This document shows positions 53,303 to 62,100 of a stretch of 64,000 bases of DNA, in pieces. Where the stretch lies: assembly GCA_964560765.1 (NCBI GenBank), contig CAZLMG010000017.1:1-64000 (forward strand), read 5' to 3'. A model generated the notes under the pieces. That model saw nothing but the letters and a program-made list of their open reading frames with translations, was not told where the DNA came from and ran no database searches. The stretch's first letter is position 1, and every line of letters starts with the position of its first letter. Source of the stretch: CAZLMG01 sp964560765. GTDB taxonomy: Bacteria; Bdellovibrionota_B; Oligoflexia; Oligoflexales; CAZLMG01. A program made the position numbers and the translations under genes.

Positions 53303-53743
53303 ATGGTGTCGGAAACAATCGGCGAGAGAGGCTTTGGTGCATGGATGCTGCTGGTGGTGATTGCACTGGCAGCCATCGGATCTTCGATCGGCACCATGAA
53401 AGCACAGCGGCAAGCATACTTTGCCGAAGCCTTTAAAGATACGGAAGTACGGGCTCGTATGGCTGCCTATCTTGATGCGCATTTGAATTGTGAAAAGACG
53501 CAAGCCACTATCGGCATGGACGGATGTGCAAGTTCAGATCTGGCGTTGCGTAATCATGCAGGTGGAGCTATTGGCGCCCGCGACTCAGAATTGGAATTTC
53601 ACATTGGCAAGGTTCGCTTTCGTTTGCTGTGCGTCCAGGCTGAGCCCTTCAAGGTGCGGGTGCAAACACTTCGGCGGATTGGTGATCGGGAAACCTTTCG
53701 TTCGGTGTGGCGGGCAGAATTGCCGACATGCTTAGTGAGGTGA
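53303..53743 (+). CDS. Minor pseudopilin-like protein without Glu+5
   Basis: A 146-residue protein. Start uncertain: ATG 53303 or GTG 53297, both behind GAGGAAGGA. The leader ends in GERG, then a hydrophobic helix (FGAWMLLVVIALAAIGSSIG) with Met, not Glu, at +5. The DC motif appears as HLNCEKT with a second Cys 10 residues on, then a strand like FRLLCVQAEPFKVRVQTL. The gene begins 18 bp after the previous one and its stop overlaps an ATG of the next. Confidence 0.6.
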   Translation: MVSETIGERGFGAWMLLVVIALAAIGSSIGTMKAQRQAYFAEAFKDTEVRARMAAYLDAHLNCEKTQATIGMDGCASSDLALRNHAGGAIGARDSELEFHIGKVRFRLLCVQAEPFKVRVQTLRRIGDRETFRSVWRAELPTCLVR

Positions 53744-53748
53744 TGGCG

Positions 53749-54774
53749 ATGAAGGGACAGGGGCCGAGGGCGATGAAATTTCAGATTCGAGCTAGGGGCG
53801 CAGATGGCTTTGCGCTGCTTTCCATGGTTGTCGTGAGCGCGCTAATCGCAATGGCGGTTGCCTTTATGCTGCAACCAATAGAGCTGCAGCGCCGTGCGCT
53901 GGCACAGCATGCCATGAAGGGGCGCAAGGCTGACATGCGTGACGTCGTGTTGCAGCAGCTCGACTGCGCCAAAACAGTGAATGCGATCAACCGTCAGCGC
54001 TGTGATCATGGTGACTTTATTGAGCTGTTTAACCAGAGGGGAACGGCGTTTGTACCGCAGTTTGATGAGACACAGCTTGAAGAGAGTATTACGGCTGGAG
54101 ATATGGCGCTTCGGGCTCGTTGTCAAAGCCGCGGCGGCAGGTTTGATATCAATATCGAAGTACGTGCAATGACAGATGCGGGTGTAGCGGCAAAGGACCC
54201 TCTGACCAAGCGAAGAGACCTTTGGACCGATCTCTATGATGGTGTGCCGGTCTCTTGTAGCAAGCCGTTGAAACTCAACCCGGATTATGAGGGCTGTGCC
54301 AGTCTAGTGAATCAAGGTTTTAGGGGTTATCCCTCCCAGTGTCCTTTAGGGCATGCCGTCACCATTATCAACGATGGTCAGTCAGAAACCATGACCTGTT
54401 GTCCAATGGATCTGGGCGTCTTTGCTAGCGACGGTGCGGGCAACCAGCCGATTTTTACCCGCGACAACATATGCGCAGCCAATGAACTCTTGGTCGGCAT
54501 GCAGTCTAGCGCATTCGCCAATCCTGTGCGTGTTCAGTGTTCGCCCATCGATGTGAGTCAACTCGCGCTCACGGCCCCCCAGACATCGCAACTTGTATTG
54601 GCCTACAATTACCCAGAGGGAAGTTTTTTTCGCCAGGTGATTGAACAGTATAGAATTTCGGATACGTGTGCCTGTCCGAATCCATTTGCGCAAGTGATGA
54701 TTGGTGCGCCGGGGGGGCACGTGTGGATTGATAATCAATGTCAGGAACACTGTGTTTCTTTGCGCTATCGCTAG
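53749..54774 (+). CDS. GspK/PilX-like minor pseudopilin with Cys-rich C-terminal domain
   Basis: A 341-residue protein; ATGs at 53743 and 53773 are alternatives. The leader contains RARGADG, then FALLSMVVVSALIAMAVAFM, similar to GspK/PilX and without Glu at +5. The DC motif is QQLDCAKTVNAINRQRC. The large C-terminal domain has about a dozen Cys (TCCPMDL, CACPNPF), echoing the CLCC tail of the protein at 29024. Its size suggests the pseudopilus tip. Confidence 0.65.
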   Translation: MKGQGPRAMKFQIRARGADGFALLSMVVVSALIAMAVAFMLQPIELQRRALAQHAMKGRKADMRDVVLQQLDCAKTVNAINRQRCDHGDFIELFNQRGTAFVPQFDETQLEESITAGDMALRARCQSRGGRFDINIEVRAMTDAGVAAKDPLTKRRDLWTDLYDGVPVSCSKPLKLNPDYEGCASLVNQGFRGYPSQCPLGHAVTIINDGQSETMTCCPMDLGVFASDGAGNQPIFTRDNICAANELLVGMQSSAFANPVRVQCSPIDVSQLALTAPQTSQLVLAYNYPEGSFFRQVIEQYRISDTCACPNPFAQVMIGAPGGHVWIDNQCQEHCVSLRYR

Positions 54775-54997
54775 GTACCCCTTGATAGATTTATTGGGCC
54801 AATTGATCAGTGCGGAAAGCTTTAGCTCCCAGCACGATCCCCGATGCAAGAGGCAGACCTCTGTGCAGCTGCTAGACGCCGCGCCAATCCTGGACGCCTG
54901 GATGTTATGTAACCATCTGAAATAATAGATATTAGTTTTGGTCCGCAGTTTGCACAAAGTGGTGCCTGATGTGGAATGGAAATGTCCGGAGGCGTCC

Positions 54998-56074
54998 ATG
55001 AAGTTATCGTCGGCAGGTTTGTTCGCAGTAGTTTTTGGAGTGACCACGATCGGTTGCAATCGAGTTCATGGTCCAATGTCTCTTGGGCCTGAAAGTGGAT
55101 CTGGATTGACGGAAGTCAATGTGAATCTGCCGAAGATTCCCGATGACAAAAAAGCCTTGATGAACGCCTTTAGTTTATCGATTAAGCCGCAGGACCCCAC
55201 GGCGTGTACCAATCCGACTAACTTTACCGAAGTACGAGCATGGGCCGACGGCAAGCTGCAGGACCTGAAGGTGCAGCAAGGCTGTTCCTACATCATTCAA
55301 TTGGACTTGGGTGGTCGCGACGCACAAAATCAGTTTGTCGCCTATTTCACCAACCACCCCGATGCCGAGCTTGGATATATTCTTCCGAAGGAAGATATTG
55401 CCGGCAAAGCCAAGTTAGAAAAGCCGTTGCGGATCGTCGTGCACATCACCCCGGCGGGTACGCAAGCTGGATTGGGAAGTCTGGGTGATGCAATTGTCAC
55501 CGAGACCCAAACAGACTTTGACATCGACGTGCAGTTTCAAACGGGTGGCGGCAACCCACTTGTTGGGCAATGGCTGGTTCCATGTACTGCTGATGCAAGC
55601 GTGTACGTGAAAAAAGGCATTCAACTCGGCGCGGCCGGAGAATTGGCGACCTACTATCGCGTTTTTGCTGATGCTGCCTGTACGCAAATGTTAGAGGAGC
55701 GAGTCGCCAAAGGTACCTACAAAGACGCAGGTGCCGCACCAAACGCTGCTGAACTCCGGCTCTTGGATGTGACGTTTACGGAAATCAAGTACCAATTGGG
55801 TACGGAGGCGCGTGCGACTCAGCTGAATGCGAACGCCGCCGAAGGTTGTGGCCTGACAAATTGGAAAGCAGCAGAGGTTCGCGATATACTGGCGGATCCT
55901 GCGGCAAGTGCCGCCTGTAAGGCCCGCGTTGGCGATCTAGCCCTGTTTGACCTTTTGTCGCTAAAGCAAGGTAAGTTATTGCTGGGCGAGAAAGCGGCAG
56001 TGGATGCTGGGTTGGCGGTGGACAAGCGACCGGCTACCGTTCGAGAAGCACCGCTTTCGACTTACGCCAAGTAA
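54998..56074 (+). CDS. Lipoprotein of the second pseudopilin locus
   Basis: A 358-residue lipoprotein. The ATG at 54998 has GGAGG 5 bases upstream; the lipobox is TTIGC. The mature part has paired Cys and a segment (VGQWLVPCTADASVYV, YYRVFADAACTQML) resembling the GTW...C...Y.D..C domain seen repeatedly in surface proteins of Bdellovibrio-like bacteria. It shares a loose Cys/strand pattern with the lipoprotein at 58696-59661. The gap before it (54775-54997) shows nothing. Confidence 0.55.
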   Translation: MKLSSAGLFAVVFGVTTIGCNRVHGPMSLGPESGSGLTEVNVNLPKIPDDKKALMNAFSLSIKPQDPTACTNPTNFTEVRAWADGKLQDLKVQQGCSYIIQLDLGGRDAQNQFVAYFTNHPDAELGYILPKEDIAGKAKLEKPLRIVVHITPAGTQAGLGSLGDAIVTETQTDFDIDVQFQTGGGNPLVGQWLVPCTADASVYVKKGIQLGAAGELATYYRVFADAACTQMLEERVAKGTYKDAGAAPNAAELRLLDVTFTEIKYQLGTEARATQLNANAAEGCGLTNWKAAEVRDILADPAASAACKARVGDLALFDLLSLKQGKLLLGEKAAVDAGLAVDKRPATVREAPLSTYAK

Positions 56075-56079
56075 ATAAG

Positions 56080-56958
56080 CTACCAAGTCATTTCCATAAA
56101 TGTACTTTGCGCCCCCCGGGCTGGAATCATCGCCAGTTCCGCGGGGCGCGCCAGTGCATCCGGCAGATTCATCCATGGCTCTAAGCACATGACGCGGGCA
56201 GCGGGATGGGTCCAAAACACCAAATAGCGAAAGCACAGTTCGTCCCAGCGGATGCGCAATCGAAGGCGCTTATTCGAATCGAGCACCGTCAATTGATTTG
56301 CCGTCAAGTCTCCGACAATACCGTTGCTAAAGATCGGGTCTGAAAGCGGCATTTGCTCGGCAGCAAGCGTCGTCGGATTGTCTCCGAGACCCTGCGCATT
56401 CACCATCCAGTGCATTTTCGCTGGCAGATGGACGCTTAGCGTATCCCATGGATCAGAAATTACGAAGAAAGGGTGAAACCCAGCCGCTAGAGGCATGGAC
56501 GCCTTGGGGTGATCATTCTGAATCAAACACTCGTGGTGCAGCGTGCGGGGGGCATCGATGGTCCATGTCTGTTTGACGCGGCAAGGGAAGGGCCAGTCTT
56601 TGCTGCTTTTGGGGATGAAACTGGCGGTTGCCGTGAGGCTACGGGTCGGGTCGGCGCCAGCAGCGACGGACCAGTTCATTTGATAGCCAATTCCATGTAA
56701 AGGCATCGTCAGGCGCTGGCCCTGCCATGCTGCGGAGCCAAGCTCGCCATAAGCATAGGAGCGGCCGGCCGTCGGGAAGAGGAAGGGGTTTCCAAAGCGC
56801 GAAAATGGGGTTTCCCCGGGCAGTTCGGAGCTGCGCGGCAAGAGTCCGGGGCGCCAGATACCGTCAGCGTCTTGAACATCGCAACTGATCAACGGGCTGC
56901 CGATACCGTCAGCGATGGTGAGACTCAGGCCGTTGCTGGTAACGCTGAGCTGGTCCAT
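56080..56958 (-). CDS. Aldose 1-epimerase / galactose-mutarotase-like protein
   Basis: A 292-residue beta-sandwich enzyme of the aldose-epimerase superfamily, which interconverts sugar anomers. Family features: FGNPFLFP (about 55-62), MPLHGIGY with the His acid/base, AAGFHPFF and the late VMCLEPWM. GAGGAAT lies just before the ATG. Most like the YeaD/hexose-6-phosphate group or LacX; exact sugar unknown. Confidence 0.85.
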   Translation of the reverse strand: MDQLSVTSNGLSLTIADGIGSPLISCDVQDADGIWRPGLLPRSSELPGETPFSRFGNPFLFPTAGRSYAYGELGSAAWQGQRLTMPLHGIGYQMNWSVAAGADPTRSLTATASFIPKSSKDWPFPCRVKQTWTIDAPRTLHHECLIQNDHPKASMPLAAGFHPFFVISDPWDTLSVHLPAKMHWMVNAQGLGDNPTTLAAEQMPLSDPIFSNGIVGDLTANQLTVLDSNKRLRLRIRWDELCFRYLVFWTHPAARVMCLEPWMNLPDALARPAELAMIPARGAQSTFMEMTW

Positions 56959-57033
56959 ATTCCTCGCTCCTCTCGTGGATCAACCAGGAAATCGTCAACC
57001 ATATTGTGCTATATTATCACCGATGAGGTGACG

Positions 57034-58281
57034 ATGGACTTAACGCTGAAGAACTTGGTGTTTTGGGATAAGAAGCTTGTGCAGGCCACGCGCAACTTTA
57101 AGGTGCTGAAGGCTTTGGCTTGGCCTTATGCGGTCCAGGATCGTTTTTTGAAGTCCTGGCATAAGCGCGATCCGCAAATTCCAAAGATTACCTATCGTAA
57201 GTACCAATTGCGCGAAATGCGAAAAGAGCTGGATGAAGTCGCACGCAAAGTCGATACGGAGCATCCCTTAGGCAGTTATATTCGCGATACTGCGCGTAGT
57301 TTCCAGGAAGCGGCCCGCATGCTGGAGCATCTAGGCGGGGCCCAGATGACCAAGTCGGCGACGGCATTGTATGGCGCACCTTCCGACCGCATTCAGGGCA
57401 GTCGCTTCACCAGCATTGACGCGGCCGAGCACTTTATCACCACGGCCGATGAATTTGCGCATCAGTTTGACCACAATGATTATGATTTGATTTACACCGC
57501 TGAACAGGTCAAGCGAGAGCTCGAAGAGCGCATCGAGCGTTTTTTTCGACATCATGAAATTTCGGTGGAGGTGACAGCAGGGTTGGCATCGAAAGCTGCC
57601 GCCGGAACCAGTCGTATTCGCTTGCGCAAGGGCGCATCATTTTCCGTATATGAATTGCGCCAACTGTGGGAGCACGAAGCACTGGTCCATTCTTTGACGG
57701 GAATCAACGGGGCCGAGCAGCCATTTTTGCGAAGTCTGCGGCACGGAGGGCCACGCACCACGGCCACGCAGGAGGGCTTGGCGACGTTTGCAGAGCTGGT
57801 GACGGGCGTCATGGATTTGCCGCGGCTAAAACGCATCGCTCAGCGCATTGTGGCCATTCAAAAGGGCTTAGAGGGAGCGGACTTTATTGAAGTCTTCCGG
57901 TATTTTTTGGAGTCAGGCCAAAGTGACATCGAAAGTTATTTGTCAACCATGCGGGTGTTTCGCGGCGGAGATCCCCGCGGGCGCGGTGTAGTCTTTACCA
58001 AGGATAGCGTTTACATGAATGGCCTGTTCAATACCCACACGTTCTTGCGTTGGGCAATGCATGAAGGCAAGATTCGCTATTCAGAGATTCTTTTCTGTGG
58101 TCGGTTGACGTTTGAAGACGTTGTCGTGTTTGCCCCTTTCGTCAATGAAGGGATCATTCAACGTCCACAATATGTGCCGCCCTGGATCCGAAATGTACAT
58201 GGCCTCGCGGCATATCTAGCATTTTCACTTTTTGCCAATAAGATTCGGATTGATCGCGTCGTCGACCCTGGCGGTGTATAG
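57034..58281 (+). CDS. DUF1704 'QEGLA' metallopeptidase-like protein (MATCAP-related)
   Basis: A 415-residue protein of the DUF1704 family, labelled flavohemoglobin expression-modulating in some databases. The metal site HEALVH (HExxxH, His214, Glu215, His219) and QEGLA (246-250, Glu247) match the family that includes the animal tubulin carboxypeptidase MATCAP. The start at 57034 has GAGG 5 bases upstream. Bacterial substrates are unknown; a C-terminal tyrosine or similar residue is a guess from the animal enzyme. Confidence 0.85.
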   Translation: MDLTLKNLVFWDKKLVQATRNFKVLKALAWPYAVQDRFLKSWHKRDPQIPKITYRKYQLREMRKELDEVARKVDTEHPLGSYIRDTARSFQEAARMLEHLGGAQMTKSATALYGAPSDRIQGSRFTSIDAAEHFITTADEFAHQFDHNDYDLIYTAEQVKRELEERIERFFRHHEISVEVTAGLASKAAAGTSRIRLRKGASFSVYELRQLWEHEALVHSLTGINGAEQPFLRSLRHGGPRTTATQEGLATFAELVTGVMDLPRLKRIAQRIVAIQKGLEGADFIEVFRYFLESGQSDIESYLSTMRVFRGGDPRGRGVVFTKDSVYMNGLFNTHTFLRWAMHEGKIRYSEILFCGRLTFEDVVVFAPFVNEGIIQRPQYVPPWIRNVHGLAAYLAFSLFANKIRIDRVVDPGGV

Positions 58282-58289
58282 TCGCCGGA

Positions 58290-58673
58290 TCATTTTATGG
58301 CCAATTCCTGTTGAATGCGTGCGCTCAAATGGGTCATGCGTTGGCGATTAGCGCCCAGATCGCTGTATCCTACCCGCGATGCGGACCGGAAATGGACAAC
58401 TTTTGCCTGTGGATCCAGCAGGAATTCCACGTCATCTACAAAACCGAATAGGCGGCTCTTGAAAGCGAAGTGTAGAAAGTCACGCTCTTCCTTTAGCAAT
58501 TCCACGCGGGGTTCACTTAGGCAAACACGTTTGATGGCTGCGGCCACCATCGCCAGATCCGCCGTGATCGGGATCGCTGGCATCTGCTGTTCCGTCGCCA
58601 CAGCCGTCGTTGATACGCAGTTTGGTTTGTTTGGGCAGGGAGCCAGGACGCGCGCTTGCGGTTGCCGAGCCAT
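58290..58673 (-). CDS. DUF1499 family protein
   Basis: A 127-residue protein with the DUF1499 signatures CPNKPNCVS near the start and FRSASRVGYSDLGANRQRM near the end. GGAG lies 8 bases before the ATG. It follows the lipoprotein gene at 58696 by 22 bp and is probably co-transcribed. The family has no defined function. Confidence 0.85.
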   Translation of the reverse strand: MARQPQARVLAPCPNKPNCVSTTAVATEQQMPAIPITADLAMVAAAIKRVCLSEPRVELLKEERDFLHFAFKSRLFGFVDDVEFLLDPQAKVVHFRSASRVGYSDLGANRQRMTHLSARIQQELAIK

Positions 58674-58695
58674 TGAGGAATCTCCGTTCAGTCAG

Positions 58696-59661
58696 TTACT
58701 TTTGAACCACAAAACGCACAAGAGCGCAGCGACTATCTGGGCTCAGGACATGCACTTGTAGCTTAGTATTATCCTGTGTGGAATTCTTTTTATACAGCCC
58801 ACCGCTGGGACCGACCAAGCGAGCCACGGCGACGCCATCGCGAGTGAAAGAATAGTTTGGCTCGGAACTGCCGGCGCCGGCAGTAATGAAGCTTCCGGCA
58901 GTGTCTGCTTTTGATCGGCAGTAGCCGATGCTGTCCTGATTGGAATCCACGCTCAGGCCAAACATATAGCTAGCAAGTGAGTGACCGTTACAGAGTCCCT
59001 CTGCAGCTGGTTTCGTACATTCAAAGGCAAAGGAGAAGAGGCCCGATCCCGTGCTGCTGTCAACCGAGGTTATTTCCTTAAAGACCAGCTGCAATTCATC
59101 CAGCTGTAGGGCGGCTACGTTGATGCCGCCCTGAGACGAGCCGGACACAGCGCCGCCATTGGAGGCAGAGGAGACGACGAGAGCGATCTCAACGGTGGCA
59201 CCCTCGGGCGGCAGAACGAGCGGGAGATTCTGCTGGATCACGAGCTCGACTTGCTTCATGCCCGCGACATCTGTAATCAGGTGCTTTGAGCCGCTGGCCC
59301 AGTTCGACGATTGGTCGATACTTGCTAAGTCAAATGTCGCACCATCGTAGGTGATCGACGTTAATTGGAAATGACACGTATCGCCAATTGGCAGGCTGAG
59401 GTCTCTTGTAGCTTCCGTGATGCCTTCCACACTCGTGCCACTTGCGCAGTCTACGACCTTGCCAAGGAACGAAATGGATTCTCCTGCCAGGCTCAGTCCC
59501 TTGGCTTGCTTATCTACGGTCACGATGATAGGGGCCGTCGTATCCTTCGGTCCAGCGTTGCTGTGACCACGCCTCACGGTGAGACTTTCGCCACAGCCTT
59601 GGAGCAGAAGTAGTCCCACGATCGAACCCATGGCCCATTCTTGTGAACGGAAAGTCTCCAT
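58696..59661 (-). CDS. Lipoprotein of unknown function
   Basis: A 321-residue lipoprotein. The lipobox is LLQGC (Cys about 23); GAGG lies upstream of the ATG at 59661. The mature region is Ser/Gly-rich and probably all-beta, with Cys pairs (VVDCAS, GDTCHF, FECTKPA, GYCRSK, SRCALV). It loosely resembles the lipoprotein at 54998. The gap 59662-59954 holds an A-run (59823-59830) but no gene. Confidence 0.55.
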   Translation of the reverse strand: METFRSQEWAMGSIVGLLLLQGCGESLTVRRGHSNAGPKDTTAPIIVTVDKQAKGLSLAGESISFLGKVVDCASGTSVEGITEATRDLSLPIGDTCHFQLTSITYDGATFDLASIDQSSNWASGSKHLITDVAGMKQVELVIQQNLPLVLPPEGATVEIALVVSSASNGGAVSGSSQGGINVAALQLDELQLVFKEITSVDSSTGSGLFSFAFECTKPAAEGLCNGHSLASYMFGLSVDSNQDSIGYCRSKADTAGSFITAGAGSSEPNYSFTRDGVAVARLVGPSGGLYKKNSTQDNTKLQVHVLSPDSRCALVRFVVQK

Positions 59662-59954
59662 AACCGTATCCTCGGAAGTAGTGTTGATGAAGCAAGGGAC
59701 GGAGCACTTAACGGCGGGCGAGGGTCACGACTTGACCGACCGCTAAACGCGGGTAAATTGAGTTGCAAGAACGGTGGGTTTGCCGTTGATCGGGGCGCGA
59801 ATTGAGCACGGACCGCACTTGCAAAAAAAAGAAGCTTCCAACCATCCTAAATAACTAACCTAAGTGGGCATTCTTCAGAATATTCGGGGTTTTTCCGATA
59901 CGACAAGAATCGGGCAGCGAGTCCATCCAAGAATGACAAGCACGGGGTTGTTGC

Positions 59955-60755
59955 ATGCAAGATCGACGGCATGGCCAGTTTTCCCTCGATGAAACCAGCC
60001 CTGGGCACCATTCAAGAAACGATCAGCAAGGCGATGAAGCTAACACCAACAATCAGTTTATAGATAGCGAGCCATCATGGGTTCAGCGTGCCGCCCAGTT
60101 TACCGTGGGTGCCGTGCGTGAGATCACAGGGCTGAATAAATTGGATCCATCAGCCCTAGCCGGCTCCGCTTCGGCCGCTCCACAAAACTCTAAGAAAAGA
60201 GCCGGCGGAGAGTTTTCTGGAGCAGAGGACCGAGAGCCCACTTGGCTGCGACGAGCCGCCCATGTGACCGTAGAGACGATCGATGAGTCCGACCTGCAAA
60301 GCATTCCGTTGGCACGTCCAGAGAATGGACCCGGGCCCGCGCATCCGTCCCGTGTCGGCCGCACCCCGAATCAGGATGCGGACGCCATGCGTCGCTTATA
60401 CGACGAGGCCATGCATCAACAGTTGCAGCAGAATGCGCACCGCTCCCGCAAGGGCCGTATGCAAAACATCTATGCCGGCCAGGCACCTCGCGCTTATCAT
60501 GGTCAAATTAATTCATATTACGACTTGGGGGCCAATGCCGGCCGCTGGTTAAAGCGCGGGATCATCATGGTCATTGTGATCGCCGGCGGATACGTGTTTT
60601 GGCAGCGATCCGCGCTGGTAGATCACAGCGAAGATACAGCCTATCGGTTAACTGCGAAGCGCGTCGATGAAGCGACGGATGAGATGCGAAAGAAACCAGA
60701 TAGCAACCCTGCGCCTCCCAGCAAGGCGCGCACCAGCCAGAAACGCGTGCGGTAG
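59955..60755 (+). CDS. Single-span membrane protein with duplicated EPxWxxRAA motif
   Basis: A 266-residue protein. Two copies of one motif occur in the polar N-terminal part: EPSWVQRAAQFTVGAV (39-54) and EPTWLRRAAHVTVETI (94-109). One hydrophobic helix (IIMVIVIAGGYVFW, about 200-215) separates it from a charged C-terminal tail. GGGG lies 7 bases before the ATG. No signal peptide, so the motif side is probably cytoplasmic. The motif may be a docking peptide. Upstream of a diguanylate cyclase gene. Confidence 0.5.
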   Translation: MQDRRHGQFSLDETSPGHHSRNDQQGDEANTNNQFIDSEPSWVQRAAQFTVGAVREITGLNKLDPSALAGSASAAPQNSKKRAGGEFSGAEDREPTWLRRAAHVTVETIDESDLQSIPLARPENGPGPAHPSRVGRTPNQDADAMRRLYDEAMHQQLQQNAHRSRKGRMQNIYAGQAPRAYHGQINSYYDLGANAGRWLKRGIIMVIVIAGGYVFWQRSALVDHSEDTAYRLTAKRVDEATDEMRKKPDSNPAPPSKARTSQKRVR

Positions 60756-60846
60756 CGTTCCCGCCAATCATTTGAATATATTTGAATAACTTGCCAGAAA
60801 ACCTCGGCGACGATATCGTTATGCAAACGTCGAGGGCAGGCATTTC

Positions 60847-62082
60847 ATGAAGAACTTGCAGCATGCATTGTTGGCCATCGGGCTGGCCTTTGCACCAAGT
60901 CTCGTTCACGCTTTTCCAGCGTTGCTCGATGCGTTGGCTGATAAGGCGCATGTGGTCGCCGCCCTGCGGGCATTGCCATATTTCTGTCTTTTCCTGACCG
61001 TGGCGTTAGGCTGGAAGCTCAATCAAAGGCGCGTGGTCGCGGCGGCGATTGTTTATGCCGGCGCCTATTGGCTCAGTATCAATCGCGTAATCTGGGATGA
61101 TTCATTCATCAGTCCGACGCATGTGCATTTGGCGCTTTCCATTGGCGTGCCCTTGTCCCTTCTGGCCGTAACAAGCTTACCCGATGGACGTTGGCTTAGC
61201 TGGCGTGGGGTTCTGTTCGTTCTGGCGGCGGTCGTTCCCACCCCGCTTCTCATAGCAGGCCTGGCGCAGAAGGTGCCGAATCTCTGGGACGTCTTAACTT
61301 ATCATCCAGCGACGATGCCGCGACAAACCCTGGCACCTCTCGGGGTAACTGCGGGTGTGTTGATTTGCCTCCCGCTGTGGTGGCGACGTCAAGAGGATCT
61401 GCGCACTTACGGTTGGTATCTGGCACTGGGGTTGGTGCCATTATTCGATCTGATTGGGCGACGGGATGGGGCTGGTACGTTGGTCGATGCGCCTCTCGCG
61501 TTTTCGGCGACGGGCCTGCTAGCCCTTTACGGCTTATTGCGACTTTATTGGAGCCGAATCTATCTCGACGAGCTAACTCAAGTCGCAAATCGCCGGGCGT
61601 TTGAAGAGGCTATTCGCGATCTGCGCTCCAATTACGGGATTGCAATTGTGGATATCGATCACTTCAAGAAGTTTAACGACTTGTACGGTCATGCAGCAGG
61701 TGATCAGGTTTTGAAAATGGTGGCAGGGCATCTTCGGCGCTGTCCCGGTGCGCGCGTGTTCCGATACGGCGGTGAAGAGTTTTGTCTGTTGTTTGAGCAG
61801 GTGAACCCAGAGGACGCGGAATATTCGTTGGAAGAGTTGTGTGCAACGCTAGCTGAGCGCGTCTTCGTTTTGCGCCGACCTGATGTGGAAAGAAACCAGA
61901 CCAGTGCTCGCGATCGTGGCAAGGCGTCCGTTAGCGATGGCAAGAAGGTGCGTGTGAGCATATCGATCGGCTTTGCTACTTGGATGCCCACGGATCACGA
62001 TGTGCGTGCTGTGTTAGAGGCGGCTGATAAGGCGCTCTATCGGGCCAAGCGGGGTGGACGCAATCGAGTGGTCATTCGGTAA
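60847..62082 (+). CDS. Membrane diguanylate cyclase (GGDEF)
   Basis: A 411-residue protein. Seven or so hydrophobic helices fill residues 5-235, followed by a GGDEF domain: DELTQVANRRAF (241-252), DIDHFKKFND (269-278), active-site RYGGEEF (306-312) and YRAKRGGRNRV. It should make cyclic di-GMP. No RxxD inhibitory site precedes the active site. The membrane part is an unknown sensor. Confidence 0.93.
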   Translation: MKNLQHALLAIGLAFAPSLVHAFPALLDALADKAHVVAALRALPYFCLFLTVALGWKLNQRRVVAAAIVYAGAYWLSINRVIWDDSFISPTHVHLALSIGVPLSLLAVTSLPDGRWLSWRGVLFVLAAVVPTPLLIAGLAQKVPNLWDVLTYHPATMPRQTLAPLGVTAGVLICLPLWWRRQEDLRTYGWYLALGLVPLFDLIGRRDGAGTLVDAPLAFSATGLLALYGLLRLYWSRIYLDELTQVANRRAFEEAIRDLRSNYGIAIVDIDHFKKFNDLYGHAAGDQVLKMVAGHLRRCPGARVFRYGGEEFCLLFEQVNPEDAEYSLEELCATLAERVFVLRRPDVERNQTSARDRGKASVSDGKKVRVSISIGFATWMPTDHDVRAVLEAADKALYRAKRGGRNRVVIR

Positions 62083-62100
62083 TGGGGAGGATGGAGTCCA

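Noticed and set aside
54382..55059. 225-codon frame antisense to the pseudopilin and lipoprotein genes
   Set aside because: Overlaps well-supported genes on the other strand and has no family features.
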